The position numbers and the translations under genes are program-made. Positions 51,785-64,000 of a stretch of DNA of 64,000 nucleotides are shown here, one piece after another. Where the stretch lies: contig WFMF01000118.1 in assembly GCA_011033025.1 (NCBI GenBank), positions 391,621 through 455,620 on the forward strand, given 5' to 3'. This stretch comes from Beroe forskalii (taxonomy: Eukaryota; Ctenophora; Nuda; Beroida; Beroidae). The notes under the pieces were generated by a model, which saw only the letters and a list, made by a program, of their open reading frames with translations, was not told the origin of the DNA and searched no databases. Positions within the stretch are counted from its first letter, which is position 1. Each line of letters opens with the position of its first letter.

Positions 51785-53333
51785 AACAAAATAAGTTTAT
51801 ATGAAAGTAAAGGCTTTGTTCAACATGTGCAAGGTTCAACACATTTCTCTGGAGGCACTCTAGATTTGGTTCTCTCTTTGCCTTTTGCTATTGAAGGCCT
51901 ACCAATTAACGACCTCACAGTGAACTGTGATACTGGAACAACCTCTGATCACTATCTTGTCAGATTTAATCTTCCATTTAAATTATCAACCAAAGTCTCT
52001 AAAAGCAGCACAAAACAAGTCCGTGAATTCAAAAGAATTGATGTCCCCAGTTTCAGAGAAGACTTGTTCTTTTCTCCATTAAACTTCTCTGATTTTGAAT
52101 CAGTTGACCATGCTGTGCAAATCTACATGTCAACTATGAATGATATCCTGGACAAGCATGCTCCTCTGGTAACAAGAAAGTTCAACACCAGACGTTCAGC
52201 TTGGTGGAATTTAAATTGTCAACAGGCTAGAGTTGAGGCAAGGAGGGCTCAAAGGAAACTTAGTAAAAATCCTGAAAGTGATGAGTTAAAAGAAATATAT
52301 AAAGAAAAGTGTATTGACAAGGCCATCATCATTGACAGAGCTCGTAACTTGTTCTTTGATAAAAAGTTTTCATCTGTCAGAGGGGATTCACGGAGTACAT
52401 ATAAAATTGTCAATCAACTCATGGACAGAGAATTTGGGGCTAACAAGCTCCCCAATGAAACAAAGGACTCAGTCACTGCTGAAAAGTTTTGCTCATTCTT
52501 CAGTAACAAAGTCAAATCAATTTACTCAAAAATTGAAGAAGATCTTAATGAATCACCCAAGACAAATCAAGCAACTTCTGTCCCTGACTGCAACCCACCA
52601 AATTTTTGTCAGTTCCAAGAAGTGTCTATTGAAAAGGTAATGGAGCTAGCAAAAAACCTCCCTGATAAGTCATGTGTTCTGGATGCTATCCCTGTTTCCT
52701 TATTCAAAGAATCCTTACCAGAGCTGATAACAGCTGTCCACTATATCATAAATGAATCACTCAAATCAGGATTGTTTCCTTCTGGTTTCAAGACTGCTGT
52801 AGTTAGAGCAAGTATAAAAAAGAAAAACTTAGATAGTGATGTTTTGTCAAATTATAGACCAATAAGCAACCTACCATATATCTCAAAGCTCCTAGAAAGA
52901 ATAGTACATGATCAACTTGTTTGTCATTTGGAGGAACATGACTTGTTTTCAGATTTTCAGTCTGCCTACAGGAAATATCATAGCTGTGAGACTGCAGTTT
53001 TGAAAATACAGAATGATTTGATGATGATGATGGACAAGAAAGATAATGTTGTTCTCCTTTTATTAGATTTGAGTGCAGCATTTGACACTATCAATCACTC
53101 ACTACTGTTAAAAAAGCTGCAGAATAAATATGGAATCTCTGGTGTTGTTTTGAATTGGATAAAATCATACCTCTCAGAAAGAAAGTTTAAAGTAATAGTC
53201 AATGAAAGCTCATCCCAAGAAACCCTTCTTGAAATAGGGGTTCCTCAGGGATCAATTTTAGGTCCTCTCCTATTCATTTTATACACTAAAGATCTTGAAG
53301 ACATCATATCAAAATATGGACTTTCAGCTTTGG
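51785..53333 (+). pseudogene. Non-LTR retrotransposon (CR1/L2/Jockey group) pol, truncated at both ends
   Basis: The frame is open through about 515 codons with no ATG at its start. It begins in the C-terminal part of the APE endonuclease: G-F-V-Q-H-V upstream, then G-G-T-L-D-L-V-L and T-T-S-D-H-Y with the SDH motif. After a charged linker with W-W-N (about 52200), the RT has N-Y-R-P-I-S-N-L near 52848, F-Q-S-A-Y-R, then L-D-L-S-A-A-F-D (motif A, catalytic Asp) near 53067 and G-V-P-Q-G-S-I-L-G-P-L near 53237. It stops just where the YADD motif is expected, replaced by the satellite at 53334. It cannot make active RT. No stops or frameshifts inside, so the truncation is recent. Confidence 0.92.
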
Positions 53334-56300
53334 GTGATATTGATGAATCAAACGGGCTGGTTCATGCTGAGACAAATAATCACTAGTTTTCATGATACAG
53401 CGGTGCTTTGACATAAACACTTATCCATGTTCAGACCATGGCGTGGTATCACATTTCATCTGAAAATCAATGAGCAATATGAAAATAACATTCAATAAAT
53501 AGATAAATATAGCAAAACAAGCGAGCAATCAGAGGCCAGACATGAATATTTGGAGTTGAATTGATGGGAGATCTTGGGTGATATTGATGAATCAAACGGG
53601 CTGGTTCATGCTGAGACAAATAATCACTAGTTTTCATGATACAGCGGTGCTTTGACATGAACACTTATCCATGTTCAGACCATGGCGTGGTAGCACACTT
53701 CATCTGAAAATCATGAGCAATATGAAAATAACATTCAATAAATGTAGCAAAACAAGCGAGCAATCAGAGGCCAGACATGAATATTTGGAGTTGAATTGAT
53801 GGGTGATATTGGTGAATCAAACGGGCTGGTTCGTGCTGAGACAAATAATCACTAGTTTTCATGATACAGCGGTGCTTTGACATAAACACTTATCCATGTT
53901 CAGACCATGGCGTGGTAGCACATTTCATCTGAAAATCAATGAGCAATATGAAAATAACATTCAATAAATATAGCAAAACAAGCGAGCAATCAGAGGCCAG
54001 ACATGAATATTTGGAGTTGAATTGATGGGAGATCTTGGGTGATATTGGTGAATCAAACGGGCTGGTTCATGCTGAGACAAATAATCACTAGTTTTCATGA
54101 TACAGCGGTGCTTTGACATAAACACTTATCTGTTCAGACCATGGCGTGGTAGCACATTTCATCTGAAAATCAATGAGCAATATGAAAATAACATTCAATA
54201 AATATAGCAAAACAAGCGAGCAATCAGAGGCCAGACATGAATATTTGGAGTTGAATTGATGGGTGATATTGGTGAATCAAACGGGCTGGTTCATGCTGAG
54301 ACAAATAATCACTAGTTTTCATGATACAGCGGTGCTTTGACATAAACACTTATCTGTTCAGACCATGGCATGGTAGCACATTTCATCTGAAAATCAATGA
54401 GCAATATGAAAATAACATTCAATAAATGTAGCAAAACAAGCGAGCAATCAGAGGCCAGACATGAATATTTGGAGTTGAATTGATGGGAGATCTTGGGTGA
54501 TATTGGTGAATCAAACGGGCTGGTTCATGCTGAGACAAATAATCACTAGTTTTCATGATACAGCGGTGCTTTGACATAAACACTTATCTGTTCAGACCAT
54601 GGCGTGGTAGCACATTTCATCTGAAAATCAATGAGCAATATGAAAATAACATTCAATAAATATAGCAAAACAAGCGAGCAATCAGAGGCCAGACATGAAT
54701 ATTTGGAGTTGAATTGATGGGAGATCTTGGGTGATATTGATGAATCAAACGGGCTGGTTCATGCTGAGACAAATAATCACTAGTTTTCATGATACAGCGG
54801 TGCTTTGACATAAAAACTTATCCATGTTCAGACCATGGCGTGGTAGCACACTTCATCTGAAAATCAATGAGCAATATGAAAATTACATTCAATAAATGTA
54901 GCAAAAAAGCGAGCAATCAGAGGCCAGGCATGAATATTTGGAGTTGAATTGATGGGAGATCTTGGGTGATATTGATGAATCAAACGGGCTGGTTCATGCT
55001 GAGACAAATAATCACTAGTTTTCATGATACAGCGGTGCTTTGACATAAACACTTATCTGTTCAGATCATGGCGTGGTAGCACATTTCATCTGAAAATCAA
55101 TGAGCAATATGAAAATAACATTCAATAAATATAGCAAAACAAGCGAGCAATCAGAGGCCAGACATGAATATTTGGAGTTGAATTGATGGGAGATCTTGGG
55201 TGATATTGGTGAATCAAACGGGCTGGTTCATGCTGAGACAAATAATCACTAGTTTTCATGATACAGCGGTGCTTTGACATAAACACTTATCCATGTTCAG
55301 ACCATGGCGTGGTAGCACATTTCATCTGAAAATCAATGAGCAATATGAAAATAACATTCAATAAATGTAGCAAAACAAGCGAGCAATCAGAGGCCAGACA
55401 TGAATATTTGGAGTTGAATTGATGGGAGATCTTGGGTGATATTGATGAATCAAACGGGCTGGTTCATGCTGAGACAAATAATCACTAGTTTTCATGATAC
55501 AGCGGTGCTTTGACATAAACACTTATCTGTTCAGACCATGGCGTGGTATCACATTTCATCTGAAAATCAATGAGCAATATGAAAATAACATTCAATAAAT
55601 GTAGCAAAACAAGCGAGCAATCAGAGGCCATACATGAATATTTGGAGTTGAATTGATGGGTGATATTGGTGAATCAAACGGGCTGGTTCATGCTGAGACA
55701 AATAATCACTAGTTTTCATGATACAGCGGTGCTTTGACATAAACACTTATCTGTTCAGACCATGGCGTGGTATCACATTTCATCTGAAAATCAATGAGCA
55801 ATATGAAAATAACATTCAATAAATGTAGCAAAACAAGCGAGCAATCAGAGGCCAGACATGAATATTTGGAGTTGAATTGATGGGAGATCTTGGGTGATAT
55901 TGATGAATCAAACGGGCTGGTTCATGCTGAGACAAATAATCACTAGTTTTCATGATACAGCGGTGCTTTGACATAAACACTTATCCATGTTCAGACCATG
56001 GCGTGGTAGCACACTTCATCTGAAAATCAATGAGCAATATGAAAATAACATTCAATAAATGTAGCAAAAAAGCGAGCAATCAGAGGCCAGACATGAATAT
56101 TTGGAGTTGAATTGATGGGAGATCTTGGGTGATATTGGTGAATCAAACGGGCTGGTTCATGCTGAGACAAATAATCACTAGTTTTCATGATACAGCGGTG
56201 CTTTGACATAAAACTTATCTGTTCAGACCATGGCGTGGTAGCACATTTCATCTGAAAATCAATGAGCAATATGAAAATAACATTCAATAAATATAGCAAA

Positions 56301-59300
56301 ACAAGCGAGCAATCAGAGGCCAGACATGAATATTTGGAGTTGAATTGATGGGAGATCTTGGGTGATATTGATGAATCAAACAGGCTGGTTCATGCTGAGA
56401 CAAATAATCACTAGTTTTCATGATACAGCGGTGCTTTGACATAAACACTTATCCATGTTCAGACCATGGCGTGGTAGCACATTTCATCTGAAAATCAATG
56501 AGCAATATGAAAATAACATTCAATAAATGTAGCAAAAAAGCGAGCAATCAGAGGCCAGACATGAATATTTGGAGTTGAATTGATGGGTGATATTGGTGAA
56601 TCAAACGGGCTGGTTCATGCTGAGACAAATAATCACTAGTTTTCATGATACAGCGGTGCTTTGACATAAACACTTACCTGTTCAGACCATGGCGTGGTAG
56701 CACATTTCATCTGAAAATCAATGAGCAATATGAAAATAACATTCAATAAATATAGCAAAACAAGCGAGCAATCAGAGGCCAGACATGAATATTTGGAGTT
56801 GAATTGATGGGAGATCTTGGGTGATATTGGTGAATCAAACGGGCTGGTTCATGCTGAGACAAATAATCACTAGTTTTCATGATACAGCGGTGCTTTGACA
56901 TAAACACTTATCTGTTCAGACCATGGCGTGGTATCACATTTCATCTGAAAATCAATGAGCAATATGAAAATAACATTCAATAAATATAGCAAAACAAGCG
57001 AGCAATCAGAGGCCAGACATGAATATTTGGAGTTGAATTGATGGGTGATATTGGTGAATCAAACGGGCTGGTTCATGCTGAGACAAATAATCACTAGTTT
57101 TCATGATACAGCGGTGCTTTGACATAAAAACTTATCCATGTTCAGACCATGGCGTGGTAGCACATTTCATCTGAAAATCAATAGCAATATGAAAATAACA
57201 TTCAATAAATATAGCAAAACAAGCGAGCAATCAGAGGCCAGACATGAAATTTTGGAGTTGAATTGATGGGAGATCTTGGGTGATATTGATGAATCAAACG
57301 GGCTGGTTCATGCTGAGACAAATAATCACTAGTTTTCATGATACAGCGGTGCTTTGACATAAACACTTATCCATGTTCAGACCATGGCGTGGTATCACAT
57401 TTCATCTGAAAATCAATGAGCAATATGAAAATAACATTCAATAAATATAGCAAAAAAGCGAGCAATCAGAGGCCAGACATGAATATTTGGAGTTGAATTG
57501 ATGGGTGATATTGGTGAATCAAACGGGCTGGTTCATGCTGAGACAAATAATCACTAGTTTTCATGATACAGCGGTGCTTTGACATAAAAACTTATCTGTT
57601 CAGACCATGGCGTGGTAGCACATTTCATCTGAAAATCAATGAGCAATATGAAAATAACATTCAATAAATATAGCAAAACAAGCGAGCAATCAGAGGCCAG
57701 ACATGAATATTTGGAGTTGAATTGATGGGAGATCTTGGGTGATATTGGTGAATCAAACGGGCTGGTTCATGCTGAGACAAATAATCACTAGTTTTCATGA
57801 TACAGCGGTGCTTTGACATAAACACTTATCCATGTTCAGACCATGGCGTGGTATCACATTTCATCTGAAAATCAATGAGCAATATGAAAATAACATTCAA
57901 TAAATATGTATAGCAAAACAAGCGAGCAATCAGAGGCCAGACATGAATATTTGGAGTTGAATTGATGGGAGATCTTGGGTGATATTGGTGAATCAAACGG
58001 GCTGGTTCATGCTGAGACAAATAATCACTAGTTTTCATGATACAGCGGTGCTTTGACATGAACACTTATCCATGTTCAGACCATGGCGTGGTAGCACATT
58101 TCATCTGAAAATCAATGAGCAATATGAAAATAACATTCAATAAATATAGCAAAACAAGCGAGCAATCAGAGGCCAGACATGAATATTTGGAGTTGAATTG
58201 ATGGGAGATCTTGGGTGATATTGGTGAATCAAACGGGCTGGTTCATGCTGAGACAAATAATCACTAGTTTTCATGATACAGCGGTGCTTTGACATAAACA
58301 CTTATCCATGTTCAGACCATGGCGTGGTAGCACATTTCATCTGAAAATCAATGAGCAATATGAAAATAACATTCAATAAATGTAGCAAAACAAGCGAGCA
58401 ATCAGAGGCCAGACATGAATATTTGGAGTTGAATTGATGGGAGATCTTGGGTGATATTGATGAATCAAACGGGCTGGTTCATGCTGAGACAAATAATCAC
58501 TAGTTTTCATGATACAGCGGTGCTTTGACATAAACACTTATCCATGTTCAGACCATGGCGTGGTAGCACATTTCATCTGAAAATCAATGAGCAATATGAA
58601 AATAACATTCAATAAATATAGCAAAACAAGCGAGCAATCAGAGGCCAGACATGAATATTTGGAGTTGAATTGATGGGAGATCTTGGGTGATATTGGTGAA
58701 TCAAACGGGCTGGTTCATGCTGAGACAAATAATCACTAGTTTTCATGATACAGCGGTGCTTTGACATAAACACTTATCTGTTCAGACCATGGCGTGGTAT
58801 CACATTTCATCTGAAAATCAATGAGCAATATGAAAATAACATTCAATAAATATAGCAAAACAAGCGAGCAATCAGATGCCAGACATGAATATTTGGAGTT
58901 GAATTGATGGGAGATCTTGGGTGATATTGATGAATCAAACGGGCTGGTTCATTCTGAGACAAATAATCACTAGTTTTCATGATACAGCGGTGCTTTGACA
59001 TAAACACTTATCCATGTTCAGACCATGGCGTGGTAGCACACTTCATCTGAAAATCAATGAGCAATATGAAAATAACATTCAATAAATGTAGCAAAACAAG
59101 CGAGCAATCAGAGGCCAGGCATGAATATTTGGAGTTGAATTGATGGGTGATATTGGTGAATCAAACGGGCTGGTTCATGCTGAGACAAATAATCACTAGT
59201 TTTCATGATACAGCAGTGCTTTGACATAAACACTTACCTGTTCAGACCATGGCGTGGTAGCACATTTCATCTGAAAATCAATGAGCAATATGAAAATAAC

Positions 59301-60395
59301 ATTCAATAAATATAGCAAAACAAGCGAGCAATCAGAGGCCAGACATGAATATTTGGAGTTGAATTGATGGGAGATCTTGGGTGATATTGATGAATCAAAC
59401 GGGCTGGTTCATGCTGAGACAAATAATCACTAGTTTTCATGATACAGCGGTGCTTTGACATAAACACTTATCTGTTCAGACCATGGCGTGGTAGCACATT
59501 TCATCTGAAAATCAATGAGCAATATGAAAATAACATTCAATAAATATAGCAAAACAAGCGAGCAATCAGAGGCCAGACATGAATATTTGGAGTTGAATTG
59601 ATGGGAGATCTTGGGTGATATTGATGAATCAAACGGGCTGGTTCATGCTGAGACAAATAATCACTAGTTTTCATGATACAGCGGTGCTTTGACATAAACA
59701 CTTATCCATGTTCAGACCATGGCGTGGTAGCACACTTCATCTGAAAATCAATGAGCAATATGAAAATTAAAAATAACATTCAATAAATGTAGCAAAACAA
59801 GCGAGCAATCAGAGGCCAGACATGAATATTTGGAGTTGAATTGATGGGTGATATTGGTGAATCAAACGGGCTGGTTCATGCTGAGACAAATAATCACTAG
59901 TTTTCATGATACAGCGGTGCTTTGACATAAACACTTATCCATGTTCAGACCATGGCGTGGTAGCACATTTCATCTGAAAATCAATGAGCAATATGAAAAT
60001 AACATTCAATAAATATAGCAAAACAAGCGAGCAATCAGAGGCCAGACATGAATATTTGGAGTTGAATTGATGGGAGATCTTGGGTGATATTGGTGAATCA
60101 AACGGGCTGGTTCATGCTGAGACAAATAATCACTAGTTTTCATGATACAGCGGTGCTTTGACATAAACACTTATCTGTTCAGACCATGGCGTGGTAGCAC
60201 ATTTCATCTGAAAATCAATGCGCAATATGAAAATAACATTCAATAAATATAGCAAAACAAGCGAGCAATCAGAGGCCAGACATGAATATTTGGAGTTGAA
60301 TTGATGGGTGATATTGGTGAATCAAACGGGCTGGTTCATGCTGAGACAAATAATCACTAGTTTTCATGATTATACAGCGGTGCTTTGACATAAAC
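53334..60395 (+). repeat. 7-kb satellite array, ~31 units of 226-243 bp
   Basis: The unit runs GATATTG(A/G)TGAATCAAACGG ... CAGCGGTGCTTTGACATAAA ... TTCAGACCATGGCGTGG ... GAGCAATCAGAGGCCAGACA ... GGAGTTGAATTGATGGG. Length differs by a 10-bp insert (AGATCTTGGG, present or absent) and by ATCCATG versus ATCTG. Units are about 97% alike. The left edge cuts the LINE; the right edge meets copy 3 of the GCTACCATATACATCGG repeat. Short open frames (62-90 codons, minus strand) recur once per several units and are repeat by-products. Confidence 0.98.
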
Positions 60396-60403
60396 AGCTT
60401 ATT

Positions 60404-60510
60404 CGCTACCATATACATCGGGGAATTTCATTAGTATAGGGTCGGTCGGATCCTGTAACCCCATGTTATGTGGTCGTTTTCGAACCTATAATACCATGTT
60501 ATGTGGGTGC
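60404..60510 (+). repeat. Dispersed repeat GCTACCATATACATCGG, copy 3
   Basis: Nearly identical to copy 1 (44.9 kb) through GTTATGTGG; it forms the right border of the satellite. Confidence 0.85.
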
Positions 60511-60598
60511 GCGGACAGAACCCCACTCGGACAAAACCCCACCCGGTCAAAACACCACCCGGACATAACCCCACCCGGACATAACCCCACCTTAGAAC
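60508..60598 (+). repeat. 17-18-bp minisatellite (CCCGGACATAACCCCAC)n
   Basis: Five units, variants GGACAAAACCCCACCC and GGTCAAAACACCACCC. Confidence 0.9.
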
Positions 60599-62315
60599 TA
60601 CAATATGCGCGCGAAGTACTGTCGTGCAACTGGTTGATACGCGTATTTCTTTTAGTTCGTGCGTGCGCGCTTAAATACCTATTTCAATGATGCCGCGAGC
60701 TCCATGATTCACGTGTTACTTTGCCAAAATTGTCACAAAGATTACGGGCAGAATGGTTTATGAGATTACGGGCACAATGGTTTATGTTATGGCATAATTA
60801 AAAGCCACAGATGGAAGAGCCACAGATGAAGGAGTAGGAGGAGACAGAAATAGGGAGCCAGTTCTAATGAAAATTGTGACATATCATATCTCCTTACACC
60901 TCAACCGGCATCATGTCAGAATTGTGACGATTGTGCTTGAACAAGTGAACAACTTCTCGCCAGTATAACAGCAACGCGGACGTTGCCTTTTTGTTACCCC
61001 GACGCACCAGCGCACTCAAAATTAGTGAGGCAGCCGAGCTTCCCAAGACTGTAACAGGGCCACACCACCACATCACTTATTAGTTATTAACAAAAAACCA
61101 AGATAAGGAATCAGGAATGCATACCTAAGCATAGTATGACTCATTTCCATGTGTTCTCTTAACATTCCAGTCACAAAGTTTCACTTATATTGGTTCTTTG
61201 AGTGTGGCTTCGAATACGTCATACGATGGTTTGATGTTTATCCGTTGAGGTAAAGCAATCGAGCAATTTACATCTAGCGTAATAAAGTTGATGAATAACA
61301 TCGATCTACTTAGGTCTACTTAGGTCGATCGACCCAATTCATAAACTGAAACGTGAAAAAGTGGTCATAAAGGCTCTGCGTTATACTGTCATCATTTTTA
61401 AAAACACTTGCAAACATGTTTACAATACCTTTCCTTCAAATCCGCTCATGTTTAAGCCCTATACAACATACATGTTTAAGTTTCAATACTTAATTCGATC
61501 AAGTTTATTCTATGTATGCAGGCCCCTAACTCATAAGTGCAAATTAACAGGTTTTCAACTCGGGCTGCGCACTCGTTAAAACATATCATTCGGCTTCGGT
61601 TAATACTTCGGCGTTGATCATGTTACTTCATACTTTCATACTTACTCTTTATGTAACTCTATATTTTTGGAATATCAAATTGAACGATAAAAAGTTGGAA
61701 AGATGAACATTCATTAGCTCACAAGGTCAACATTGTCAAAATGCTGAGTGTGGCAGTGATGCAATAAAAATCGCCTCGCAGGGTGACGGTTTGGGAAATT
61801 AATGTCAGTTTGGCTCAATCGAGTGTCACACAAATCTCATGTATACGACACGGCTCATTAATTTACTCGTGCCGCTTCGTGAATCTACCAATCAGCGCAC
61901 AGAATCACCGTGGTGTCATGAATTTTAGAGGCACGCAGATTATTACAACACATCTTTGAAGGTGCTTGTTTATTAAAATGCGCTTTACATTGAAAGTACT
62001 AGGCGTGCTGTCATGTGGAGAGTAAAACACGCACATACATATTCCGTGCGCGGATTGGTCAATGCCCAGAACGCCGTGGGTAAACTAATAATCCGTTGAT
62101 AAAAGTAGTAGGTAGATTTTGAATACAGAAAAATTCTGGAATTAAGAAAAAATAAAAGAAATGTAAACGAAAAACTGAACTAACAACAATATCAAATAAA
62201 GAGTTTTTCGTCCTTCTACGCGAGTTCTATCAATACAATTCTATAATCTATATGTGACCTGTCTATCTAGTTCATGTCAGAATATGAGTCCACAAATTCA
62301 TAATACCATATCCAC
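60599..62315. other. Non-coding; small hairpins
   Basis: CTTAGGTCTACTTAGGTC direct repeat near 61310. TTTTCAACTCGGGCTGCGCA...GTTAAAA and ATTCGGCTTCGGTTAAT-type hairpins at 61551-61605. No gene supported. Confidence 0.45.
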
Positions 62316-62499
62316 TTAAGCTGGTATGGTCTTGCTGTCCATGAGGATGGCGAGTTGCCTCAGCGTGGTGAGGAGGTTCAGGTTTCTTCCTCGTCTCATC
62401 CTTTTGCGTAGCTTCTTGACAACCCTCCTGACCATATTGTCCCTGCGCAGAAGCCGTTTGTTTGTCCTTCGTCGCGGTCTGTACCGGCCAGTGGAAATC
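62316..62499 (-). CDS. Possible terminal exon of an arginine-rich protein
   Basis: On the minus strand TTAATTATTGTTCAG (acceptor-like) precedes an open stretch of about 60 codons ending in TAA at 62316. It is extremely basic in the first half (G-R-Y-R-P-R-R-R-T-N-K-R, V-K-K-L-R-K-R-M-R-R-G-R) and then hydrophobic (L-L-T-T-L-R-Q-L-A-I-L-M-D). Basic nuclear or virion-core proteins look like this, but no family is recognised. GC content exceeds the surroundings. Alternative: chance frame. Confidence 0.3.
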
Positions 62500-62739
62500 C
62501 TGAACAATAATTAACATTACATTGTAAATTATTGTATCCATTATCCAATCCATGCAAATACTCGTGCTGATTACTGTTTAGGAAGGGAGTACTGAAAACG
62601 GTCGGCGAAATAGATGCAGGAAAAATAAAGGCCAAATAGCTAAGGTATTATTAATGTGGTAATAGTGTCGACAAAATCCTTGGAACGATTGTTGTGAATA
62701 TCAAGATTTTGGCCCGTATGCAGAAGTTAATGATTTCCC

Positions 62740-63090
62740 TTATCTTTAAGGAAAAGCCTTAAATTTAAGGGTCTCCCTCAAAAAATGACCTTTTCTCTTG
62801 AAACCGGTAGCAAATCCTGGAGAATTTAGGGCGTTTGAACTCGAAATTACGGTTTTCCGACACTAGGGCACCCATGCTGGTGTGAACAAGCCATCTAGAG
62901 TTCGGAAATATGCTTGCAGTACCAAAGTAGAGCGTCAAGAAGAGGTTTAGTAAAACGTAGTGTATTTTTAAGGGTTTTGCTTTAAAAATGAGGGAATCCC
63001 TTATAATCGAAAGGGAAACCCTTAAAAATTGAGGGGATCCCTCAGCAAATCCACTTATTTTTAAGGGATTCCCCATGCTTTCCCTTAAGA
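62740..63090. repeat. MITE-like sequence with CCCTTAAATTTAAGGG motifs
   Basis: CCCTTATCTTTAAGG, TTAAATTTAAGGGTCTCCCTC (trimmed) at left and GAGGGAATCCCTTA, GAGGGGATCCCTC, TTTTTAAGGGATTCCCC at right are inverted with respect to each other around an unrelated centre. Confidence 0.5.
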
Positions 63091-63111
63091 TTTAAACATA
63101 CACTTCGGGTT

Positions 63112-64000
63112 AAGAGGGTAACTTAGGAGTGTGATAGGCTTACTTAGGAGTGTGATAGGCTTACTTAGGGGTGTGATAAGCTTACTTAGGAGTGTGGTAG
63201 GCTTACTTAGGAGTGTGATAGGCTTACTTAGGAGTGTGATAGGCTTACTTAGGAGTGTGATAGGCTTACTTAGGGGCGTGATAGGCTTACTTAGGAGTGT
63301 GATAGGCTTACTTAGGAGTGTGATAGGCTTACTTAGGAGTGTGATAGGCTTACTTAGGAGTGTGATAGGCTAACTTAGGAGTGTGATAGGCTAACTTAGG
63401 AGTGTGATAGGCTTACTTAGGAGTGTGATAGGCTTACTTAGGGGTGTGATAGGCTTACTTAGGAGTGTGATAGGCTTACTTGGGAGTGTGATAGGCTTAC
63501 TTAGGAGTGTGATAGGCTTACTTAGGGGTGTGATAAGCTTACTTAGGGGTGTGATAGGCTTACTTAGAAGTGTGATATGCTTACTTAGGGGTGTGATAGG
63601 CTTACTTAGGGGTTTGATAGGCTTACTTAGGGGCGTGATAAGCTAACTTAAGAGTGTGATAGGCTTACTTAGGAGTGTGATAGGCTAACTTAGGAGTGTG
63701 ATAGGCTAACTTAGGAGTGTGATAGGCTTACTTAGGAGTGTGATAGGCTTACTTTGGAGTGTGATAGGCTTACTTCGGAGTGTGATAGGCTTACTTAGGA
63801 GTGTGATAGGCTTACTTGGGAGTGTGATGGGCTTGCTTGGGAGTGTGATGGGCTTGCTTGGGAGTGTGATGGGCTTGCTTAGGAGTGTGATAGGCTTACT
63901 TAGGAGTGTGATAGGCTTAATTAGGAATGTGATAGGGTTACTCAGGAGTGTGATAGGCTTACTTAGGAGTGTGATAGGCTTACCTGGGAGTGTGATGGGC
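63112..64000 (+). repeat. 21-bp minisatellite (AGTGTGATAGGCTTACTTAGG)n
   Basis: About 42 units up to the window edge. Variants include GGGTGTG, CTAACTTAGG and, near the right edge, GGGCTTGCTTGGG. Because 21 is a multiple of three the frame stays open, giving an I-G-L-L-R-S-V heptapeptide repeat, almost certainly not a gene. Confidence 0.97.

Noticed and set aside
53467-58065. Recurring 62-90-codon minus-strand frames
   Set aside because: One frame per satellite unit, created by the repeat itself.
63131-63646. Two 80-codon frames with I-G-L-L-R-S-V repeats
   Set aside because: Consequence of a 21-bp (multiple of three) minisatellite; no start context or flanking coding sequence.

Overview
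The window looks like nuclear DNA of an invertebrate animal, most likely a marine one. It holds eukaryotic retrotransposons of three classes (LTR/Gypsy, Penelope-like, and CR1/L2/Jockey-type LINE), a tRNA-related SINE-like sequence, and many microsatellites, minisatellites and satellites. It also has tandem-core elements with tetranucleotide tails that recall bivalve 'pearl' non-autonomous Helitrons. There are no bacterial operons, rRNA genes or CRISPR arrays. I found no intact, clearly conserved host gene. Calls rest on reading the sequence and on remembered family features; no search was run.

Layout. 0-3.2 kb: unique-looking DNA and a (TA)n tract. 3.2-8.5 kb: a large foldback structure whose arms are ~172-bp tandem repeats; the right arm carries a 1.9-kb TIR element (10-bp target duplication) filled with a 22-bp minisatellite. 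8.5-14.2 kb: repeat-derived DNA, a tRNA-like relic, a 73-bp-arm hairpin and a 98-bp palindrome. 14.2-17.3 kb: a 143-bp satellite split by a 1-kb TIR element. 18.2-20.4 kb: a gag fragment with a hairpin-array leader (minus strand) and a broken Penelope-like reverse transcriptase (plus strand). 23.4-36.0 kb: a Gypsy-type retrotransposon. Its parts in order are a probable R-region poly(A) hairpin, a primer-binding-site candidate, about 20 consecutive hairpins, gag, a textbook -1 frameshift signal, and pol. An 8.5-kb TIR element interrupts pol inside the RT domain and is itself full of nested elements and minisatellites. 37.6-41.5 kb: a GIY-YIG endonuclease relic followed by an AT-rich block of five or six short same-strand reading frames of unknown function, possibly virus- or mobile-element-derived. 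43.3-47.3 kb: a ~143-bp tandem-core element interrupted by a nest of palindromic elements, two of them able to form a cloverleaf. 49.3-50.6 kb: a 171-bp tandem repeat and a third hairpin array. 51.8-53.3 kb: a LINE pol truncated just before its catalytic motif by a 7-kb satellite of ~31 units. 60.4-64 kb: short minisatellites, a possible Arg-rich exon, and a 21-bp minisatellite running off the window end.

Most interesting observations. (1) The ~700-nt leader of the Gypsy element is a tandem series of short hairpins whose stems keep pairing while their bases change. A second gag fragment and one non-coding locus carry similar arrays. (2) The gag-pol junction has a UUUAAAC slippery site, a 7-nt spacer and a potential H-type pseudoknot. 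(3) The AT-rich gene block at 38.7-41.5 kb is unidentified. (4) Several TIR elements are precisely delimited by 8-10-bp target duplications, and two of them share G-run/CCAAC termini.
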